From VGCC01 sp044375955 (GTDB lineage Bacteria > Actinomycetota > Actinomycetes > S36-B12): a stretch of DNA of 40,303 bases. The notes below the pieces were generated by a model. That model searched no databases, was not told the origin of the DNA, and saw nothing but the letters and a program-made list of their open reading frames with translations. The stretch covers positions 1 to 40,303 of the forward strand of contig JBILLS010000015.1 of assembly GCA_044375955.1 (NCBI GenBank), given 5' to 3'. This document shows, in pieces, positions 23,089 to 30,904 of this stretch (within the stretch, counting starts at the first letter, position 1; each line of letters starts with the position of its first letter). The translations under genes were made by a program, and so were the position numbers.

Positions 23089-24243
23089 ATGTCCGATCCG
23101 CTCATCCCGCGACCGGTGTATATGACGCCGGCCGCGCCCCCGCCTTCCCCACCGCAGCGGCGCGGACCGGGATGGGTCGCGGTCGTGCTCGTGGCCACCC
23201 TCGTGTCCGTGATCGTCGGTGGGGTCGCAGGTCTCGGCGGCTATCTCCTGGGCAGTGCGGTAGACCAGGCCGAACCCGAGGTTGCGGCGGTCGTGACCGA
23301 GGCGCGGCCGGCGGTTGCGTCGGACGTCGTTGCCTCGTCGATCGGGGACATCGTCACGCAGGTGCTCCCCACGGTCGTGTCGATCGAGGTGGTCGGTGAT
23401 GACGGCGAGGGAAGCGGTTCGGGCTTCATCATCCGGTCCGATGGTTACATCCTCACCAACAATCACGTTGCCGCACCGGCCGAGGACAACGGCAAACTCA
23501 CCGTGTACTTCGACAACGGCGAGAGCGTCCCGGCGACGATCGTCGGCACGAACCAGTCGTATGACCTTGCCGTGCTGAAGGTGGATGCGGAGAACCTGCC
23601 GGTCGTCGAATTGGGTGACTCCGATTCCGTTGCGGTTGGTGACCCGGCGATCGCGATCGGCGCACCGCTGGGTCTCGAAGGAACAGTGACGTCCGGCATC
23701 ATCAGCTCGCGCGATAGACCGGTGACTGCCGGTGGCGTCGGCGATCTGTCCTACATCAATGCGATCCAGACCGATGCCGCGATCAATCCCGGTAACTCGG
23801 GGGGCCCACTGCTCAACCTCGCGGGACAGGTGATCGGCATCAACTCCGCGATCGCGACGGTGGTGCAGTCCTTCACGGGCGAAGGGGGCTCCATCGGTTT
23901 GGGCTTTGCGATCCCGATCAATTCGGCCAAGCGCATCGCCGATGAGATCATCGAGACGGGGCAGTCATCGACACCGATCATCGGAGTCTCACTCGACACC
24001 GCCTACACCGGGGACGGTGCGCGGATCAGCGAAGTGAACGCGAACGGGCCTGCGGATAAGGCCGGTCTGCGTCCGGGCGATGTCATCGTCGGGATCGGTG
24101 ACCGCGACGCCCGCGATGCCACCGAACTCGTCGTGGCGATTCGCAGTTACGCCCCCGGGGACACCGTCACGCTCACCTTCGTGCGTAACGGGCGTGAGGA
24201 GCAGGTAACGCTGACCCTGGGCGCGACGGATTCCCTCAGCTAG
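23089..24243 (+). CDS. HtrA/DegP-type trypsin-like serine protease
   Basis: A 384-residue membrane-anchored quality-control protease. A short proline-rich cytoplasmic tail (1-28) is followed by a membrane helix (about 29-57), a trypsin-like domain with H126 (TNNHV), D159 (YDLAVLKV) and S237 (GNSGGPL), and a C-terminal PDZ domain from about 295 (KAGLRPGDVIVGIGDRD). The active domain faces outside. The ATG at 23089 is the first start giving a sensible N-terminus; the frame is open further upstream. The cytoplasmic tail is short compared with mycobacterial HtrA. It precedes tatB as in many actinobacteria, but without sigE and the anti-sigma factor upstream. Confidence 0.94.
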   Translation: MSDPLIPRPVYMTPAAPPPSPPQRRGPGWVAVVLVATLVSVIVGGVAGLGGYLLGSAVDQAEPEVAAVVTEARPAVASDVVASSIGDIVTQVLPTVVSIEVVGDDGEGSGSGFIIRSDGYILTNNHVAAPAEDNGKLTVYFDNGESVPATIVGTNQSYDLAVLKVDAENLPVVELGDSDSVAVGDPAIAIGAPLGLEGTVTSGIISSRDRPVTAGGVGDLSYINAIQTDAAINPGNSGGPLLNLAGQVIGINSAIATVVQSFTGEGGSIGLGFAIPINSAKRIADEIIETGQSSTPIIGVSLDTAYTGDGARISEVNANGPADKAGLRPGDVIVGIGDRDARDATELVVAIRSYAPGDTVTLTFVRNGREEQVTLTLGATDSLS

Positions 24244-24261
24244 CGCGCGTACCCTGACGTC

Positions 24262-24579
24262 ATGTTCGACATCGGCCTGGGCGAGATCCTCGTCCTCGCA
24301 GTCGTGGGCCTGCTGGTCTTCGGTCCCGATCGGCTTCCCAAGGCCGCCGCGGATGCCGGACGATGGATTCGACAGATCAAGGCGATGGCGGCGAATGCCA
24401 AGAGTGATCTGGCCGACTCAGCCGGCGTCGATCTCTCGGACACGGTGGGCGCGGTCAAGGAATTGCGGGATCTGCATCCCAAGCGGTGGGCGGCGGGCAT
24501 CCTCGACGATGACGAGTCACCGAAGAAGAAGTCCACGGGCTCGGTCGGGCCCGTTCCCTTCGATCCGGATGTCGCCTAG
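24262..24579 (+). CDS. tatB: Sec-independent protein translocase TatB
   Basis: A 105-residue TatA/B family protein: one N-terminal membrane helix (about 5-21), the FGPDRLPK hinge, then an amphipathic helix and an acidic or basic tail. TatB recognises twin-arginine substrates together with TatC. Position after the HtrA gene matches the actinobacterial tatB locus and separates it from tatA. The ATG is preceded by TACCCT (24250-24255) at six bases, a leaderless arrangement independent of the protease gene. The stop overlaps the convergent mrp stop in CTAG. Confidence 0.93.
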   Translation: MFDIGLGEILVLAVVGLLVFGPDRLPKAAADAGRWIRQIKAMAANAKSDLADSAGVDLSDTVGAVKELRDLHPKRWAAGILDDDESPKKKSTGSVGPVPFDPDVA

Positions 24580-25709
24580 GCCGGACTGATCGTCAGGTTC
24601 ATGCCGCTGAGGCCGCGGGGCCGCGCGGCCAGGGTCTGCGCGAGCCCGGTGAGTGCCTGCGCCGCGGGTGCATCGGGATGATCGACGACCAGCGGGTGCC
24701 CGGTATCGCCACCCTCGCGTAGTCGTGGGTCGAAAGGGATCCGGGCCAGGAGGGGAACCTCGGTCCCGAGGGCCCGGGAGATCCGCTCGGCGACGAGGTC
24801 ACCTCCGCCGACACCGAACAGGTCGAGTGGTTCCCCGCAGTGCGGGCAAGGAAACCCGGACATGTTCTCCACCACACCGAGCACCTTCTGATGCGTCTGT
24901 GTTGCGAGGGTGCCCGCACGTACGGCCACGTCGGCGGAACCCAATTGCGGGGTCGTCACGACGATGATCTCCGCCTTGGGGAGGAGTTGGGCGGTCGAGA
25001 TCGCGATATCTCCCGTCCCGGGAGGAAGGTCGAGCAGCAGGATGTCCAGATCACCCCACCAGACATCGGAGAGGAACTGCTCCAAAGCTCTGTGCAGCAT
25101 CGGGCCGCGGAAAGCGATGGGTGTCTCGATCCCACCCGGCTTGAACGACAGCATGGAGATCACGCGAACTCCATACCCTTGCGGGGGCATGATCATTCCC
25201 TCCACCATCGTGGGGGGATTGGTGATGTTGAGGATGCGGGGGATCGAGTGTCCGTAGACGTCGGCGTCGAGGAGTCCGACGGTCAGACCACGGTGGGCGA
25301 GGGCCACCGCGAGGTTGGCGGTCACCGAGGACTTACCGACCCCACCCTTGCCTGAGGCGATCGCGAAGATGCGCGTGGTGTTACCCGGCTGGGTGAAGAC
25401 GATCTCCTTGGCTGCGCCACCGCGGAGTTTCGCCTTGAGCTCCGTGCGCTGTTCATCGCTCATCACATCGAGCTGGACCTCGACGCGGGTGACGTGGGGG
25501 ACCTTCATCACCGCATCCGAGACCCGATCCTGGATCGCTCCCCGCATAGGGCAGGTGGAGACGGTGAGGTAGATGCCGACTTCCACGGTTCCGTCCGATT
25601 TCACGTCGACGCCTTTGACCATGCCCAGGTCCGTGATCGGTCGATTGATCTCGGGATCGTTCACCGTTGTCAGGGCAGCGGTGATCGCCTGAAGGTCGGG
25701 TTGGGTCAT
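24576..25709 (-). CDS. mrp: Mrp/NBP35-type iron-sulfur carrier ATPase
   Basis: A 377-residue Fe-S cluster carrier. The N-terminal MIP18/DUF59 domain (about 1-95, with STCPMRGA) is fused to a ParA-like P-loop ATPase with GKGGVGKSS (120-128). The CPHC pair in GFPCPHCGEPLDLFG, which bridges the cluster at the dimer interface, is present. It acts in cytoplasmic Fe-S delivery; clients could include IspH, the ferredoxin or the RecB-like nuclease, by inference. The ATG has TAGCAT (25716-25721, minus strand) six bases upstream; the first three bases of that hexamer are the stop codon of the DUF1003 gene. Confidence 0.96.
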   Translation of the reverse strand: MTQPDLQAITAALTTVNDPEINRPITDLGMVKGVDVKSDGTVEVGIYLTVSTCPMRGAIQDRVSDAVMKVPHVTRVEVQLDVMSDEQRTELKAKLRGGAAKEIVFTQPGNTTRIFAIASGKGGVGKSSVTANLAVALAHRGLTVGLLDADVYGHSIPRILNITNPPTMVEGMIMPPQGYGVRVISMLSFKPGGIETPIAFRGPMLHRALEQFLSDVWWGDLDILLLDLPPGTGDIAISTAQLLPKAEIIVVTTPQLGSADVAVRAGTLATQTHQKVLGVVENMSGFPCPHCGEPLDLFGVGGGDLVAERISRALGTEVPLLARIPFDPRLREGGDTGHPLVVDHPDAPAAQALTGLAQTLAARPRGLSGMNLTISPA

Positions 25710-25715
25710 GTGTCG

Positions 25716-25721
25716 ATGCTA
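25716..25721 (-). promoter_or_regulatory. mrp -10 built on the DUF1003 stop codon
   Basis: TAGCAT on the minus strand ends six bases before the mrp ATG. Its TAG (25719-25721) is the DUF1003 stop codon. This allows leaderless mrp expression independent of the upstream genes despite only nine intergenic bases. Confidence 0.6.
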
Positions 25722-26234
25722 GTCAGCGCTGGTGGAGCCCGCGTCGCGCTTCCGACCCTCGAGCGCATCGATGCGCTCGAGGAGCTCGTCGAGCACATCG
25801 CGGAGCTCGGAACGGACGTAGTCGCGTGTGGCGAGGTCACCGAGGCTGCTGCGCAGAGCTGAGATCTCCCGGGCCATGTAGTCGCTGTCCGCGAGGATCC
25901 GTTCGGTTCGCTCGCGATCCTCCTGGTACTGAACTCGATCGCGGTCCGTCTGACGGTTCTGGGCCAACAGGATCAGGGGCGCCGCATAGGAGGCCTGCAG
26001 GGACAGGAGAAGCGTCAGGAAGATGAACGGGTACTCGTCGGGGCGCAGATACTCCGGAGCGAAGACGTTGAACAGCACCCAGATGATGATCACGATCGTC
26101 ATCCAGGCGATGAAGGCCCATGACCCGATGTACCGGGCAACGCGCTCAGAGATACGACCGAATCTCTCGGAATCGACACTGGGTCGCACGGTGAGCGTGC
26201 GATCGAGGGGCTGATCCACCCGGTACCTAGCCAT
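25719..26234 (-). CDS. DUF1003 membrane protein
   Basis: A 171-residue protein with a cytoplasmic N-terminus, two membrane helices (about 45-65 with WAFIAWMTIVIIIWVLF and 78-95 with FIFLTLLLSLQASYAAPLI, in two segments), and a long charged coiled-coil C-terminus. The loop and QNRQTDRDR segment are hallmarks of DUF1003. Function is unknown. The ATG at 26234 overlaps the end of the MgtE_N/CBS gene by 8 bp, so the two are coupled; this pairing recurs in actinobacteria. The C-terminal coil contains a 26-bp perfect DNA palindrome. Confidence 0.88.
   Translation of the reverse strand: MARYRVDQPLDRTLTVRPSVDSERFGRISERVARYIGSWAFIAWMTIVIIIWVLFNVFAPEYLRPDEYPFIFLTLLLSLQASYAAPLILLAQNRQTDRDRVQYQEDRERTERILADSDYMAREISALRSSLGDLATRDYVRSELRDVLDELLERIDALEGRKRDAGSTSAD
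25757..25782. repeat. Perfect 26-bp palindrome inside the DUF1003 gene
   Basis: Thirteen-base arms (CCTCGAGCGCATC and its complement) meet without a spacer. In the coding frame it reads LERIDALE on the minus strand, and the opposite strand reads the same peptide. It lies 36-64 bases before the stop codon and upstream of the mrp promoter. Confidence 0.8.
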
Positions 26235-27483
26235 CGCCGGCCCCCGGGGTGTGGGTTTCCCGCCAATCCTCGGGAAGCATGTGGTCGATGACGTCGTCGA
26301 CCGTGACAGCCCCCACCAGGTGGCCGGCATCGTCGACCACGGGGAGTGCGACCAGGTTGTATGCAGCAAATGAACGCGTCACCTCGGTCAGCGGTGCACT
26401 CGGTGACATCGGTTCCAGGTTTGTGTCCAGGACAGCCGAGACCAGGGTCGAGGGTGGCTCGCGCAGGAGTCGCTGGAAGTGGCAGGTGCCGAGGTAACGG
26501 CCCGTCGGGGTCTCCGTCGGTTGACGACACACGTACACCTGGGAGGCGAGTGCGGGGGACAGATCGGGATTGCGCACCTGGGCGAGTGCATCGGCCACAG
26601 TCGCATCCGGCGCCAGGATGACCGGCTCCGTCGTCATCATGCCGCCGGCCGAGAAGTCGTCGTAGGTGAGTAGTCGACGGATGTCCTCCGCCTCATCGGG
26701 TTCCATGCGATCGAGCAGCAACTCCGCGGTATCGGGGGGAAGCTCGGAGATCAGGTCGGCCGCGTCGCCGGGATCCATCTCCTCGAGGACGTCGGCGGCT
26801 CGCTCAGCCTCCAGTTGCTGCATGATCTCGACGCGATCGTCCTCGGGAAGTTCCTCGAGGATGTCGGCGAGCCGCTCATCCTCGAGTGAACGCGCAACCT
26901 CGAGTCGGCGGGCCGTGGGCAGGTCGTGCAACACGCTGGCCACGTCGGCGGCGAGCATCGTGTCCAGGGTTGCGATCAGGAGTTCGGCGGGTTGCTGTGG
27001 TTCGGGGAGCGAGAGACCACTGATCTCATCCCAGTCCACGACGAACTTCTCGCTGCGGCGTCGGAGCCCGCCTCCGCCTCGGCGCACGAATATCTGACTG
27101 ACGAGCCAATCGCGCGTGCGAGTGAACTCGACACCGATGTCGAGGACGGTGACGCGATCGCCTGATTCGAGCAGGGTCACATTGCGATCGAGGAGTTCGG
27201 CGATGACCAGCGTCTCGTTGGATCGCTTCTCGAATCGGCGAAGGTTGAGTGCGCCGGAGACGATCACCTGGCCCACATCGATGGAACTGACCTTGGTCGT
27301 CGGCACGAAGATGCGGCGGCGGGGTGGTACCTCGATCACGAGCCCGGTGAGTCGGGGCGGGTTACCGACCCGCATCACGACGATGGCGTCGCGCACCTTG
27401 CCCACCTGGTCGCCACGGGCATCGAACACGCCCATCCCGCCCAGGCGGGCCAGGAATACCCTCTGCTGCACCGGCACAGTCAC
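26227..27483 (-). CDS. Soluble MgtE_N/CBS domain protein
   Basis: A 418-residue protein with no membrane helix. The N-terminal half (about 10-150) looks like PRC-barrel-type beta domains (VFDARGDQVGKVRDAIV and a second copy). Residues about 190-290 are the MgtE N-terminal superhelical domain with repeated LEELPEDDRVEIM and LEEMDPGDAADLI units. The C-terminus is a CBS pair (GGMMTTEPVILAP to ALPVVDDAGHLVG). In MgtE channels these parts sense Mg2+; here the channel part is absent and DUF1003 is encoded next. The GTG start has TAGCCT (27490-27495, minus strand) six bases upstream. It is better called a sensor-like protein than a transporter. Confidence 0.88.
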   Translation of the reverse strand: MTVPVQQRVFLARLGGMGVFDARGDQVGKVRDAIVVMRVGNPPRLTGLVIEVPPRRRIFVPTTKVSSIDVGQVIVSGALNLRRFEKRSNETLVIAELLDRNVTLLESGDRVTVLDIGVEFTRTRDWLVSQIFVRRGGGGLRRRSEKFVVDWDEISGLSLPEPQQPAELLIATLDTMLAADVASVLHDLPTARRLEVARSLEDERLADILEELPEDDRVEIMQQLEAERAADVLEEMDPGDAADLISELPPDTAELLLDRMEPDEAEDIRRLLTYDDFSAGGMMTTEPVILAPDATVADALAQVRNPDLSPALASQVYVCRQPTETPTGRYLGTCHFQRLLREPPSTLVSAVLDTNLEPMSPSAPLTEVTRSFAAYNLVALPVVDDAGHLVGAVTVDDVIDHMLPEDWRETHTPGAGDG

Positions 27484-27522
27484 GCGGGAAGGCTACTCCC
27501 GCATGGTTCTCAGGAGTCACTC
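27484..27522. promoter_or_regulatory. Divergent MgtE_N-CBS/EamA promoter region
   Basis: TAGCCT (27490-27495, minus strand) serves the MgtE_N/CBS gene without a leader. The plus-strand gene instead has AGGAG (27512-27516) six bases before its GTG. No convincing plus-strand -10 is seen within the 39 bp, so it may lie inside the neighbouring coding region. Confidence 0.5.
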
Positions 27523-28431
27523 GTGAATCAGGTCCTCACGCGCCCCCCGGCGGCGGACCTCGCACGTCTCTCCGTGGCCATCGTGTTCATCGCGTTGAGC
27601 GGGCCCCTGATCGTCGCCACGGCGGCGCCGCCTTTGGCGATCGCGTTCTGGCGATGCCTCATCGCGGGGGGCGCCACCGGCGTCTTCGTCCTGGTGCGTG
27701 AGCGGGCCGCACTGCTGTCCATGACCCGCCGTGAGATTCGGCTCACGATCATTGCCGGCGTCTTCCTGGGCTTGCACTTCGCCGCGTGGATTCCCTCGTT
27801 GTCGCTGACGTCGATCGCATCGTCAACCGCGTTCGTCGCAACCCAACCGATCTGGGCGGCGGTGATCGCTCGCGCCCTCGGTCTGCGAATCCCCCGCACG
27901 GTGTGGATAGGGATCGCCATCGCCTTCGCTGGCATCCTGTTGCTGGGTGGCATCGACTTCTCCATAGAACCCCGCGCTCTAATCGGTGACGCCCTGGCGC
28001 TGATCTCCGCGGTCCTCGCGGCGGCCTACGTCACCGTCGCCGAGCGTGTCCGGCAAACGGTTCCGACGGCGACCATGACGTCGTTGCTCTACTTCGCATC
28101 GGCCTTGATCATCATTCCGATCGCGGTGATCGCCGGTCAGTCCTTCGTCGGCTTCAGTGCGCAGGCGTGGTTGATGATCCTTGCGATCACCGTGGGTGCT
28201 CAGCTGCTGGGCCACACGCTCATGAACAAGGTGTTGGCCACGACCCCGGCCGTCGTCGTCTCACTCACCATCCTGCTGGAAATGCCTGGCGCGACGATCA
28301 TCGCCGCGATCTTCCTCGGTCAGATTCCGCCCCTTGCGGTCTATCCGGCGATCGCGCTGATCTTCATCGGGCTGGTCATCGTCATCCGCTCGAGTTCGCC
28401 GCGCGCGGTGACGGAGTCGAGCCCCATCTGA
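27523..28431 (+). CDS. EamA/DMT family transporter
   Basis: A 302-residue inner-membrane protein with ten predicted helices in two homologous halves, typical of EamA drug/metabolite exporters. Recognisable parts are PPLAIAFWRCLIAGG in the first repeat and AQLLGHTLMNKVLATTPAVVVSL in the second. The substrate cannot be predicted. The GTG has AGGAG six bases upstream. Its 3' end overlaps the convergent MFS gene by 50 bp, the longest such overlap in the window. Confidence 0.9.
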   Translation: MNQVLTRPPAADLARLSVAIVFIALSGPLIVATAAPPLAIAFWRCLIAGGATGVFVLVRERAALLSMTRREIRLTIIAGVFLGLHFAAWIPSLSLTSIASSTAFVATQPIWAAVIARALGLRIPRTVWIGIAIAFAGILLLGGIDFSIEPRALIGDALALISAVLAAAYVTVAERVRQTVPTATMTSLLYFASALIIIPIAVIAGQSFVGFSAQAWLMILAITVGAQLLGHTLMNKVLATTPAVVVSLTILLEMPGATIIAAIFLGQIPPLAVYPAIALIFIGLVIVIRSSSPRAVTESSPI

Positions 28432-29590
28432 GGACCACGGCCAAGGGGACGATGATCATCGCGGCCACAGCCGCGCAGGCGATTCCCCATCCGGGGCCCG
28501 CTGCCTCCGCGACGAGACCCACGATCAGTGGCGCGATGATGAATCCCGAGCGCGCCAGCCAACTGACCACCGTGACACCCGATGCGGGCCGAATGCCCGG
28601 AATGTGGGCTGCCGCACGCATCGCGGCGGGGAAGAGTGTCGCGACGCCGTATCCGGTGATGATGCAGGCCAGGGTGAATCCGATGAGGGATGAACTGAGC
28701 AACCCCAGGAGGAGTGCCAGGGTCGTGACGATCATGCTCGCGCGCACCACGGTGATCTCACCAAAGCGGTCGACGAGTCGATCACCGGTGAACCGTCCCG
28801 CCATCATCGCGATCGTGAATGCGACGAATGAGATACCCACGAATTGCTCGTCGACTCCGATTGATCCGAGATAGATGGAACTCCATCGCGGCGGGATCTC
28901 CTCGACAGTGACCGCCAGCATTGTGAAGAATCCGAGCAGGAGGGTCACCGGCGTGAGTGACGCGATGCGGAACCGCTGTCCAACGGAGCCGGGATCGGCG
29001 AAGGACGGCACCTGCTCCTCGTCGAGGTGAGTGTCGGGGTCGTTGCCGGGGAGGAGATTGCGCGCGGCGATCACCGTGGCCACAACCGCGATTGCCGCCG
29101 CGAGGATCAGAGTCGGCAGGAGTGGCACACCGAGAAGCAGGCTTCCGGCACCGATAGCGCCACCGAGAACCGTGCCCAGTGACCAGAAGCCATGGAAGGA
29201 GTTGAGGATGGAGGTCGAGTACAACTTCTGCACACGAATCCCGTGGGCGTTCATGGCCGCATCCGATATCGCGTCCATACCCATCATCCACGCCAGGATC
29301 AGAGCGAGCACCCACGGGGACGGCGCCACGGCGATCAGCGGGCTCACGGGGGCAAAGAGCAGGACCGTCACAACGGCGACGCGGCCGCTACCCCACCGCG
29401 CGCTGGCGCGTCCTGCCCACGGTCCCAGTGCGATACCGCCGGCCGCTCCAACCGCGAGAACGATGCCAACCGTGGCATCCGACATGTTCAGCCGGGTCTG
29501 GACATCGATCAAACGTGGAACCCACGTCGCCAGGGACAGCCCGTTCGCAAAGAAGAGCAGGGCCACCGCCATGCGTGCCCGTGACGCCAT
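28382..29590 (-). CDS. MFS transporter
   Basis: A 402-residue major facilitator protein with about twelve helices. The first loop has AGRASARWGSGRV, a variant of the GxxxDRxGRR motif, and the middle loop (PGNDPDTHLDEEQ) is acidic. It resembles the FucP/YbjJ-like group with AMNAHGIRVQ in helix four. The substrate is unknown. The ATG is preceded by TAGGTT (29597-29602, minus strand) at six bases. It is divergent from the NUDIX gene across 44 bp. Confidence 0.88.
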   Translation of the reverse strand: MASRARMAVALLFFANGLSLATWVPRLIDVQTRLNMSDATVGIVLAVGAAGGIALGPWAGRASARWGSGRVAVVTVLLFAPVSPLIAVAPSPWVLALILAWMMGMDAISDAAMNAHGIRVQKLYSTSILNSFHGFWSLGTVLGGAIGAGSLLLGVPLLPTLILAAAIAVVATVIAARNLLPGNDPDTHLDEEQVPSFADPGSVGQRFRIASLTPVTLLLGFFTMLAVTVEEIPPRWSSIYLGSIGVDEQFVGISFVAFTIAMMAGRFTGDRLVDRFGEITVVRASMIVTTLALLLGLLSSSLIGFTLACIITGYGVATLFPAAMRAAAHIPGIRPASGVTVVSWLARSGFIIAPLIVGLVAEAAGPGWGIACAAVAAMIIVPLAVVLRWGSTPSPRAANSSG

Positions 29591-29634
29591 CGGAGCAACC
29601 TAGGCCATACCCACGTCTCACTAGCATCACCGAT
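29591..29634. promoter_or_regulatory. Divergent MFS/NUDIX promoter region
   Basis: TAGGTT (29597-29602, minus strand) is six bases before the MFS ATG, and TAGCAT (29622-29627, plus strand) is seven bases before the NUDIX ATG. The two promoters face away from each other in 44 bp. Confidence 0.65.
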
Positions 29635-30063
29635 ATGGCGGAGGTAGATCGCGAAATTCCCTGTGTGGGTGCGATCTGCATCGATAAGGAGCGGCGCATC
29701 CTGCTCATCCAACGCGGACAGCAGCCCGCGTTGGGTCAGTGGTCGCTGCCAGGCGGACGAGTGGAAGCCGGTGAGGCCGCGGCCGACGCGGTGGTGCGCG
29801 AGGTTCGTGAGGAGACCGGACTCGAGGTGCGAGTGAGCAGTGAGGTGGGAACGGTTCGGAGACCCGCTCCCACCGGAGGCACCTACGTCATACGCGACTT
29901 CCTGGTCGTGCCGGTCACGGGGAATCTGCGCGCGGGCGACGACGCGCGTGACGCCGTCTGGGTCCCGCTCGCAGAGCTCGAGGCCTGGGACACAAGTTCC
30001 GGGCTGGTCGAGGCCCTTGACTCCTGGGGGTTACGCGAAGGCGAACCCGGGCAGCGGTTCTAG
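29635..30063 (+). CDS. NUDIX hydrolase
   Basis: A 142-residue pyrophosphohydrolase. The NUDIX box is complete: GRVEAGE, seven residues, REVREETGLEV (about 42-64), with the catalytic glutamates present. Substrates of the family include oxidised nucleotides, ADP-ribose and NADH; specificity is not evident. The ATG at 29635 is chosen because TAGCAT lies seven bases upstream and homologues begin near here. Its TAG stop forms the first half of the -10 of the next gene. Confidence 0.92.
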   Translation: MAEVDREIPCVGAICIDKERRILLIQRGQQPALGQWSLPGGRVEAGEAAADAVVREVREETGLEVRVSSEVGTVRRPAPTGGTYVIRDFLVVPVTGNLRAGDDARDAVWVPLAELEAWDTSSGLVEALDSWGLREGEPGQRF

Positions 30064-30066
30064 GCT
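30061..30066 (+). promoter_or_regulatory. RecB-like gene -10 built on the NUDIX stop codon
   Basis: TAGGCT begins with the NUDIX TAG stop (30061-30063) and ends six bases before the ATG at 30073. The nuclease gene can thus be transcribed without a leader although only nine bases separate it from the preceding gene. Confidence 0.6.
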
Positions 30067-30072
30067 CGAGGG

Positions 30073-30900
30073 ATGTCCACGCGGCTGAAGGTCTCACCGA
30101 GCAAGGTCGCCGCGTGGCACAACTGTCCGCGTGCATTCCTGTTCAGGTACATCCAGCGTCCCCGGGTGCCGCGGTTGGCCTGGGCACACAACTCTTTCGG
30201 CGTCTCCGTCCACAACGCCCTCAAGGCGTGGTGGGAACTCCCGCTGGCAGAGCGTCGCCCGGCGGCGGCGCGGGCGCTCGTAGACCGCGCGTGGATCGGT
30301 GCCGGCTTCCGTGACGAGCAGCAGAGCGACGAGTGGCGGGTGCGAGCCTCGGACATGACCGAGGCGTATCTGGCGGGCGTCGACCCGACCCTCGAGCCGG
30401 TGGGGCAGGAACGCACCCTCGGGTTCGTCACGGACACCCTGATCGTCGAAGGGCGTATCGACCGCATCGACGAGCGCGAGGGTCGGTACGTGATCGTCGA
30501 CTACAAGACCGGGAAGGGGATACCTGGCTCGGATGACGCGCGATCCGCAGAAGCACTCGCGTTGTATGCGTTGATGGTGCAGCGCACCTTGAAGAGGGAC
30601 TGCACTCGCGTCGAGCTCCACCACATCCCCAGCGGCACGATCGCATCCTGGGATCACACCGAACAGTCCCTCGGTGACCACCTGAGTCGCGTCGAATCGG
30701 CAGCGACGGATATTCGCCGAGCCCAGGACACGTTCGCGGCGGTGGACGACAGTGTGATCACCGAGGTCGCGGACGAGCTCTTCCCTCCTCGAACGGGAAA
30801 ACTCTGCGGTTACTGCGAGTACCTGGAGATCTGTCCCGCGGGGCAGGCATCGGCCCAGCGGGTGCAGCCCTGGGCTGCCCTTCGCGACACCGCGGAGTGA
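30073..30900 (+). CDS. RecB-family PD-(D/E)XK nuclease with Fe-S cluster
   Basis: A 275-residue stand-alone nuclease of the RecB/Cas4/AddB type. H48, D130 (EGRIDRID) and D143-x-K145 (VDYKTGK) form the active site. C18 (HNCPRAF) with C245, C248 and C254 (CGYCEYLEIC) form the 4Fe-4S staple known from AddB and Cas4. No helicase domain is attached and no CRISPR genes are near. It lies directly before parA (four intergenic bases) and a DEAD-box helicase, a conserved actinobacterial arrangement. Exonuclease activity on DNA ends is likely but unproven. Maturation would need an Fe-S carrier such as Mrp. Confidence 0.9.
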   Translation: MSTRLKVSPSKVAAWHNCPRAFLFRYIQRPRVPRLAWAHNSFGVSVHNALKAWWELPLAERRPAAARALVDRAWIGAGFRDEQQSDEWRVRASDMTEAYLAGVDPTLEPVGQERTLGFVTDTLIVEGRIDRIDEREGRYVIVDYKTGKGIPGSDDARSAEALALYALMVQRTLKRDCTRVELHHIPSGTIASWDHTEQSLGDHLSRVESAATDIRRAQDTFAAVDDSVITEVADELFPPRTGKLCGYCEYLEICPAGQASAQRVQPWAALRDTAE

Positions 30901-30904
30901 GTAC

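Noticed and set aside
26227..27483. MgtE magnesium transporter
   Set aside because: The protein has no membrane helices; only the cytoplasmic sensing domains of MgtE are present.
27899..27907. Further DnaA-box-like 9-mer inside the EamA gene
   Set aside because: Single, within coding sequence, and without neighbours; expected by chance.
30073..30900. Cas4 of a CRISPR system
   Set aside because: The nuclease has the Cas4/AddB cysteine pattern, but there are no cas genes and no repeat array in the window.
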